Shown here: piece after piece, positions 59,128-64,000 of the stretch | Layout of the letters: the number at the start of each line of letters is the position of its first letter | Numbering within the stretch: the first letter of the stretch is position 1 | DNA from: Mycobacterium sp. 236(2023) | Lineage (GTDB): Bacteria > Actinomycetota > Actinomycetes > Mycobacteriales > Mycobacteriaceae | DNA: 64,000 bases | Direction of reading: 5' to 3' | Assembly: GCF_029623955.1 (NCBI RefSeq) | Contig: NZ_JARSBP010000004.1 | Span: forward strand, 558,001 to 622,000 | Made by a program: the position numbers and the translations under genes | The notes under the pieces: generated by a model | What the model saw: only the letters and a program-made list of their open reading frames with translations | Database searches by the model: none | What the model was told of the DNA's origin: nothing

Positions 59128-61470
59128 CTATGTCTTCGGGTCGTAGGTGAACAATGCGCCGTCGGCGACGAGTCGGTCGATCTGGTCGTCAGTCAGTCCG
59201 AGCACGCGCTGACAGATGTCTCGGGTGTGCTCGCCGGGCATCGGGGCGGGCCTCAGCTCGGCGCGCGGAATCCGTTGGTAGAGGCTCGGTGCCGTCTCGG
59301 TGGGCAGAACCTGGTCGACGAGCGGATGGACCATCACGGTGAGCAGTCCCCGCGCGATCACCTGGGGGTCGGCGGCGACATCGGCGGCCCGGTTCATCGG
59401 ACCGGCGGGAACGCCGAGCCGCTGCAACAACTCCGCGACGTCGCCCTTGTCGCGGACCGACGTCCAGCGCGACACCGCGGCGATCGCCTCGTGCCGATCT
59501 GCGGGCAGTTCCGCAACACCGATGAGGTCGGCGAGAGCAGCCCGTTGCAGTGGCGAACTGGCGGAGATCACGCACCATTCGTCGTCGCCCGCGCATGGAT
59601 ACACCGCATCCAGCGTCGCGGCGTCGGTCACGTGATGGCCTGCGTCTCTGGCCGATTCGGTGACGTAGGTCGTGGCGAGCTGGTTGATCGCCGCCTCGGC
59701 CTGAGAGATGTGGACGTGGCCGCCGGCACCGGTGCGCAACCTGCCGATGAGGACCGCCAGCGCCGCGGTCGCGGTCAGCCGGCCGACGACGTGATCGGGG
59801 AAGATCGTCGTCGCGTCGTAGAACCGGCCCGGCTCGGCGTCCACCGAGGTCCACAGCGACGCAACGCCGGTGGACGCACGGACCAGTGGTCCGTAACCCA
59901 TCTGGGCGCTCCAGGGGCCACGATCACCGAACGCGCTGCTCTCCGCGAGGACGATTCCCGGCCTCAATGCGCGTAACCGCTCGTAGGAGAAGCCGAGCGA
60001 ATTCAGCGTTCCCGGTTTGAAATTCGCGAAGACGGCATCAGCGGTCCGTACCAGGTTGCCGAAAACATCTGCACCGGCGGGGTTTCGCAGGTCCAGCCCG
60101 AGGCTGAGTTGATTGCGGTGGGTCAAGGCCCACGATCGGCTCATCGGTTTACCGGGCGGTGTCTGACGCAGACCGTCGGGATAGGCGGGGCTCTCGATCT
60201 TGATGACCTCCGCCCCGAGGTCTGCGAACAGCCGGCCGAGTTCACCGCCGGCGACGATGACGCCCAGGTCCAGGATTCGCAGGCCTTCCAGCGGACGCAG
60301 GCCGGCACCGGACGCCGGCGGCGGGGAGCTTCGCGTGGTGGACCATTCGGGACTTGGCAACACCCGGGGTGCTTCCCGGTATCCGTGGTGGGACCCGTCG
60401 ATCACCAGCGGACCGACCGGGACGGTGAGCGCCGTCCCAGACGGCAGGATCTCCTCGGACAGGGCGCCGACCGAACGAAAATGGCTGGACGACAGCGCTT
60501 CTGCTGGGGACAGCACGGCCGCGATGGGGACGCCACGCGCCTGGCCCTGCGTGACGAGATCGGCCTTGAGCTCCGGTGCGAACAGCTCCGCCATCGCCGC
60601 GTTGAGCTCCCGCGACGCAGCGTAGCGGGCAGCGATCGTCTCGAACTCGGGGCCGGCGAACTGCGCGGGTTCACCGAGCCACTCGAACATGCCTCGCCAC
60701 TGCCGTGCCGACAGCAGACAGATCCGGACATGTCCATCCCTGCACGCGAAGGTCGGGTAGATCTGTTGGTTGCGGGGCCTGCCACGCCACAATTCGGACG
60801 GTGACTTCAGACCCACAGCGGCCTGGCCCTCGGAGCCGAACGGCGGATCCAGCGTTTGAACGACCGCCTCGAACCGGGAGAAGTCAATGAATTCTCCTTG
60901 GCCGCAGCGCAATCGGTCGTAATGGGCGACCAGCACCGCCCAGGTGGCCTGGACCGCCGCCGTCGCCGACGCGACACCGCTGGGCGGCAACACCGGTGTG
61001 CCGGTCGTCGGCCCCGTCCGCGACAGCGCCGACGACATCGCGTACAGAACGGCATCGGTGGCGCGCCAGGAGGCGTGCGGGCCCGCGGTGCCGAAATCGG
61101 TCACCGCCAGTACGACGAGATGTTCGAACTTCGCCGCGAGTTCCTGCCCCGACGTACCGAACAAGGCTGCGCCGCCAGGGTTTCCAGAATCCAGGACGAT
61201 GTCACAGCCGCCCGCGAGCTCCAGCAGGCGGCGACGATCGTCGGCATCCGTCGGATCCAGCTGTGCGCAGCGCTTGTTCGCGTTGTTCAGCGCGAACGGG
61301 ATGCTCACCCCGTCCACGGCGGGCAGATCGGTGCGCGAGGGCGCACCACCGGGCGGTTCGATCTTGAGGACGTCGGCGCCGAGGTCGGCCAGGATCCGTC
61401 CGACACCGTCGGAATCTCCGAGTGATAGATCGAGTACGCGCAGGGAATTCAGCAAAGCGCCCTCGGCCAT
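59128..61470 (-). CDS. Tandem-domain family III CoA-transferase (CaiB/BaiF, Rv1866 type)
   Basis: A 780-residue protein of two fused CaiB-type domains (about 1-385 and 395-780). Both begin with the domain start (LRVLDLSLGDSDGVGRILADLGADVLKIEPP; LRILDLGVIVAGGELGRLFADLGAEVIKIESP). The second keeps the catalytic Asp region (D559 in FPDHVVGRLTA); the equivalent place in the first reads LPPSGVASATA without Asp. The length agrees with Rv1866 (778, from memory). ATG 61470 was chosen; the frame extends to 61623 over the phosphoketolase promoter, and no good ribosome-binding site is visible. Substrate unknown. Confidence 0.85.
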   Translation of the reverse strand: MAEGALLNSLRVLDLSLGDSDGVGRILADLGADVLKIEPPGGAPSRTDLPAVDGVSIPFALNNANKRCAQLDPTDADDRRRLLELAGGCDIVLDSGNPGGAALFGTSGQELAAKFEHLVVLAVTDFGTAGPHASWRATDAVLYAMSSALSRTGPTTGTPVLPPSGVASATAAVQATWAVLVAHYDRLRCGQGEFIDFSRFEAVVQTLDPPFGSEGQAAVGLKSPSELWRGRPRNQQIYPTFACRDGHVRICLLSARQWRGMFEWLGEPAQFAGPEFETIAARYAASRELNAAMAELFAPELKADLVTQGQARGVPIAAVLSPAEALSSSHFRSVGALSEEILPSGTALTVPVGPLVIDGSHHGYREAPRVLPSPEWSTTRSSPPPASGAGLRPLEGLRILDLGVIVAGGELGRLFADLGAEVIKIESPAYPDGLRQTPPGKPMSRSWALTHRNQLSLGLDLRNPAGADVFGNLVRTADAVFANFKPGTLNSLGFSYERLRALRPGIVLAESSAFGDRGPWSAQMGYGPLVRASTGVASLWTSVDAEPGRFYDATTIFPDHVVGRLTATAALAVLIGRLRTGAGGHVHISQAEAAINQLATTYVTESARDAGHHVTDAATLDAVYPCAGDDEWCVISASSPLQRAALADLIGVAELPADRHEAIAAVSRWTSVRDKGDVAELLQRLGVPAGPMNRAADVAADPQVIARGLLTVMVHPLVDQVLPTETAPSLYQRIPRAELRPAPMPGEHTRDICQRVLGLTDDQIDRLVADGALFTYDPKT

Positions 61471-61543
61471 CACGGGAGAAAGATTAACGCGCACGCCATC
61501 GCGGACGAGTTGACCTCTCCCCGAACCGGGGTTGGATGGAGAG

Positions 61544-64000
61544 ATGACCTGGACGACAGTGGAACGGCAGCAGCTCACAGACACCCAGATCGACCAACTC
61601 GACCGGTGGTGGCGTGCCGCCAACTATTTGTCGGTCGGCCAGATCTACCTGCTGGACAATCCGCTGCTACGCACCCCGCTCGCCCGCGAGGACGTCAAGC
61701 CGCGACTGCTCGGACACTGGGGCACCACGCCAGGCCTGAACTTCCTCTATGCGCACCTCAACCGGGCGATCAAGGAGCGCGAACAGTCGACGATCTACCT
61801 GACCGGACCAGGACACGGCGGCCCAGGATTGGTCGCCAGCGCCTACCTCGACGGCACGTACAGCGAGGTGTACCCCGACATCACCCCGGATGCCGAGGGG
61901 CTGCGCAGGCTGTTCCGTCAGTTCTCGTTCCCGGGCGGGATCCCGTCGCACGTCGCGCCCGAAACACCCGGGTCGATCCACGAGGGCGGCGAACTGGGCT
62001 ACGCCCTGTCCCACGCCTACGGGGCGGCCTTCGACAACCCCGATCTGCTGGTCGCGACCGTGATCGGCGACGGTGAGGCCGAGACCGGCGCGCTGGCCAC
62101 CGGCTGGCACTCCAACAAGCTGACCAACCCGACCACAGACGGCGTCGTGCTGCCGATCCTGCACCTCAACGGCTACAAGATCGCCAACCCGACCGTGCTG
62201 GCCCGCATCCCGGAAGACGAACTGCGGGCGCTGATGGTCGGCTACGGGCATCATCCCTACTTCTTCGAGGTCCCCGACGACGGGCCGGACGACCACGACT
62301 CGCGTGTTGATGCGCATCGGCGTTTCGCCGCGCTGCTCGACGAGGTCCTCGACGAGATCGCCGACATCAAAGCCGCAGCAGCCTCGGGTGACGAGTCCCG
62401 ACCGGCCTGGCCGATGATCGTGTTCCGCACCCCGAAAGGCTGGACCGGTCCCGGCACCATCGACGGCAAGAAGACGACCGGCTCCTGGAGGGCGCACCAG
62501 GTGCCCCTGTCCAGTGCCCGCGACACCAGCGAGCACCTTGGCGTGCTTGCCGACTGGCTGGCCTCCTACCGACCCGACGAACTATTCGACGAGGGCGGGA
62601 AACTGCACGCCGACATCGCCTCGCTGGCGCCGCAGGGGCACCTGCGCATGAGCGACAATCCGCACGCCAACGGCGGTCTGCTGCTCAAGGATCTCCGGCT
62701 GCCCGACTTCCGCAGCTTCGGCGTCGACGTCCCCGCTCCGGGCGCGACGGTCGCCGAAGCCACCCGGGTCCTGGGCCAGTGGCTCACCGAGGTCATCCGG
62801 CGCAATCCGGACAACTTCCGCATCTTCGGCCCCGACGAGACGGCGTCCAATCGTCTGCAATCGGTGTTCGAGGCGACCGACAAGCAATGGAACGCCGACT
62901 ACATCGGTCCCGAGGTCGACGAGCACATGGCCAGGGTGGGCCGCGTCGTCGAGATGCTGTCCGAACACCAATGTCAGGGCTGGCTGGAGGGCTATCTGTT
63001 GACCGGCAGGCACGGGCTGTTCAACTGCTACGAAGCCTTCATCCACATCATCGATTCGATGTTCAACCAGCACGCCAAATGGCTGAAGGTCACCAACCAC
63101 ATCGCCTGGCGGCGCCCCATCGCGAGCCTCAACTACCTGCTGTCGAGCCATGTCTGGCGCCAGGACCACAACGGGTTCTCCCATCAGGACCCCGGCTTCA
63201 TCGACCACGTGGTCAACAAGAGCGCGAACGTCGTGCGGGTGTACCTGCCACCGGACGCCAACACGCTGCTGTCGACCTACGACCACTGCCTGCGGTCACG
63301 GCAATACGTCAACGTCGTCGTCTCCGGAAAGCAGCCCGCCCCCAACTTCTTGACCATGGAGCAGGCCATCGCGCACTGCACGCGCGGCCTGGGCATCTGG
63401 GAGTGGGCGGGCTCGGAGGTCCTCGGCTCCGATCCTGACGTCGTGATCGCCGCGGCGGGAGACGTGCCGACCCTTGAGGCGCTCGCCGCGACCGACATCC
63501 TGCGGACGCATCTGCCCGAGCTCAAGATCCGGTTCGTCAACGTCGTCGACCTGATGCGCCTGCAGGACTCCACCGAACATCCGCACGGGCTGTCGGACCC
63601 GGATTTCGACATGATCTTCACCACCGACAAGCCGATCATCTTCGCCTATCACGGCTACCCGTGGCTGATCCATCGGTTGACCTACCGGCGAGCCGGCCAC
63701 TCGAACCTCCACGTCCGCGGATACAAGGAGGAAGGCACGACGACGACCCCGTTCGACATGGTGATGCTCAACGACCTCGACCGCTACCACCTGGTGATGG
63801 ATGTGCTGGACCGCGTTCCGGCGCTCGGGTCGACGTGCGCGACGTTGCGCCAGCGGATGGCCGACGCCCGCATCGCCGCCCGCGAGTACACCCGCGAGCA
63901 CGGCGACGACATCCCCGAGGTGAAGGACTGGGTGTGGCCGGCCGCGCGCCGCCTCGGGGTGTCGGGTGGCGGTGTGTCCGACACCGGCGGCGACAACGAA
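61544..64000 (+). CDS. Phosphoketolase (3' end outside window)
   Basis: At least 819 codons, open to the right edge. A thiamine-diphosphate enzyme that cleaves xylulose 5-phosphate (and often fructose 6-phosphate) with phosphate to acetyl phosphate and glyceraldehyde 3-phosphate or erythrose 4-phosphate. Family signatures are TGPGHGGPG, SIHEGGELGYALSHAYG, GDGEAETGALATGWHSNK and HQDPGFIDHVVNKSANVVRVYLPPD. Phosphoketolases are about 790-830 residues, so nearly all of it is present. ATG 61544 follows GGAGAG. Divergent from the CoA-transferase gene with 73 bases between. Acetyl phosphate needs acetate kinase or phosphotransacetylase, not visible here. Confidence 0.94.
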   Translation, partial: MTWTTVERQQLTDTQIDQLDRWWRAANYLSVGQIYLLDNPLLRTPLAREDVKPRLLGHWGTTPGLNFLYAHLNRAIKEREQSTIYLTGPGHGGPGLVASAYLDGTYSEVYPDITPDAEGLRRLFRQFSFPGGIPSHVAPETPGSIHEGGELGYALSHAYGAAFDNPDLLVATVIGDGEAETGALATGWHSNKLTNPTTDGVVLPILHLNGYKIANPTVLARIPEDELRALMVGYGHHPYFFEVPDDGPDDHDSRVDAHRRFAALLDEVLDEIADIKAAAASGDESRPAWPMIVFRTPKGWTGPGTIDGKKTTGSWRAHQVPLSSARDTSEHLGVLADWLASYRPDELFDEGGKLHADIASLAPQGHLRMSDNPHANGGLLLKDLRLPDFRSFGVDVPAPGATVAEATRVLGQWLTEVIRRNPDNFRIFGPDETASNRLQSVFEATDKQWNADYIGPEVDEHMARVGRVVEMLSEHQCQGWLEGYLLTGRHGLFNCYEAFIHIIDSMFNQHAKWLKVTNHIAWRRPIASLNYLLSSHVWRQDHNGFSHQDPGFIDHVVNKSANVVRVYLPPDANTLLSTYDHCLRSRQYVNVVVSGKQPAPNFLTMEQAIAHCTRGLGIWEWAGSEVLGSDPDVVIAAAGDVPTLEALAATDILRTHLPELKIRFVNVVDLMRLQDSTEHPHGLSDPDFDMIFTTDKPIIFAYHGYPWLIHRLTYRRAGHSNLHVRGYKEEGTTTTPFDMVMLNDLDRYHLVMDVLDRVPALGSTCATLRQRMADARIAAREYTREHGDDIPEVKDWVWPAARRLGVSGGGVSDTGGDNE

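Noticed and set aside
1..64000. CRISPR arrays, tRNA or rRNA genes, prophage
   Set aside because: No regularly spaced repeats, no cloverleaf-like or rRNA-like stretch in the short intergenic gaps, and no phage structural genes were found.

Overview
The window is G+C-rich chromosomal DNA from a mycobacterium, most likely an environmental or rapidly growing Mycolicibacterium-type species. The evidence is the gene content: an antigen 85 mycolyltransferase (FbpC type), a cyclopropane mycolic acid synthase-family methyltransferase, a PimC mannosyltransferase, CYP124, a mycothiol-dependent isomerase-family protein, an L,D-transpeptidase of LdtMt1 size, and a 13E12/DUF222 HNH gene behind a perfect mycobacterial SOS box. 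A Lon protease, which M. tuberculosis lacks, points to a non-tuberculous species. I found no tRNA, rRNA, CRISPR array, transposase or prophage. Genes are packed tightly: no gap without a gene exceeds about 280 bases.

Layout. 0-4.5 kb: end of an acidic protein, a dTDP-rhamnose operon (rfbA, rfbB and a fused rfbC-rfbD), then an L,D-transpeptidase. 4.6-10 kb: two membrane proteins, a threonine dehydratase-like enzyme, a thioesterase, an agmatinase-family hydrolase and a mycolate methyltransferase. 10-16.8 kb: serine hydrolase, SRPBCC and small-protein genes leading into cyp124, then PimC and a dienelactone-hydrolase-like lipoprotein. 16.9-21 kb: an operon with two D-aminoacylase-type amidohydrolases around an NTF2-like protein. 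21-27.7 kb: a leftward run of bacterioferritin, an MFS exporter with a C-terminal winged-helix-like domain, an AhpD-like protein, a GlnA3-type synthetase and a FluG-type amidohydrolase, divergent from a conserved gene and bfd; two IdeR-like iron boxes lie between. Bacterioferritin, the exporter, the synthetase and the amidohydrolase match, from memory, the M. tuberculosis block Rv1876-Rv1879.

27.7-35.5 kb: enoyl-CoA hydratase, EthD-like, FUSC exporter, thioesterase, a TetR regulator with a clear operator in front of an FAD monooxygenase, and the SOS-controlled HNH gene. 35.6-40 kb: a GntR-led operon of allophanate hydrolase, an isochorismatase-fold (biuret-hydrolase-like) enzyme and an NCS2 permease, which reads as a nitrogen-scavenging pathway. 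40-47.5 kb: lipoprotein, cupin, a TetR-membrane protein-TPR operon, a mycothiol-linked protein, a deaminase translationally coupled to a GH13 amylase-family enzyme, and a DUF1810 gene.

47.8-64 kb: fbpC with a strong terminator, an SDR, a second deaminase, lon with an HspR-like inverted repeat, a luciferase-like monooxygenase, TfoX-like and HhH-GPD-like genes, a lipoprotein, malate dehydrogenase convergent with a dicarboxylate symporter, a thiolase-like and double-domain CoA-transferase pair (Rv1867/Rv1866 type), and a phosphoketolase running off the right edge. Nine convergent gene pairs overlap or almost abut at their stops, while dedicated hairpins mark only a few junctions. Most of the window is ordinary mycobacterial metabolism. 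The more unusual parts are the paired amidohydrolase operon, the bacterioferritin-exporter-FluG/GlnA3 run, the fused or half-inactive enzymes and the cluster of readable operators. Assignments to named families come from recognition of the translated sequences, not from a search.
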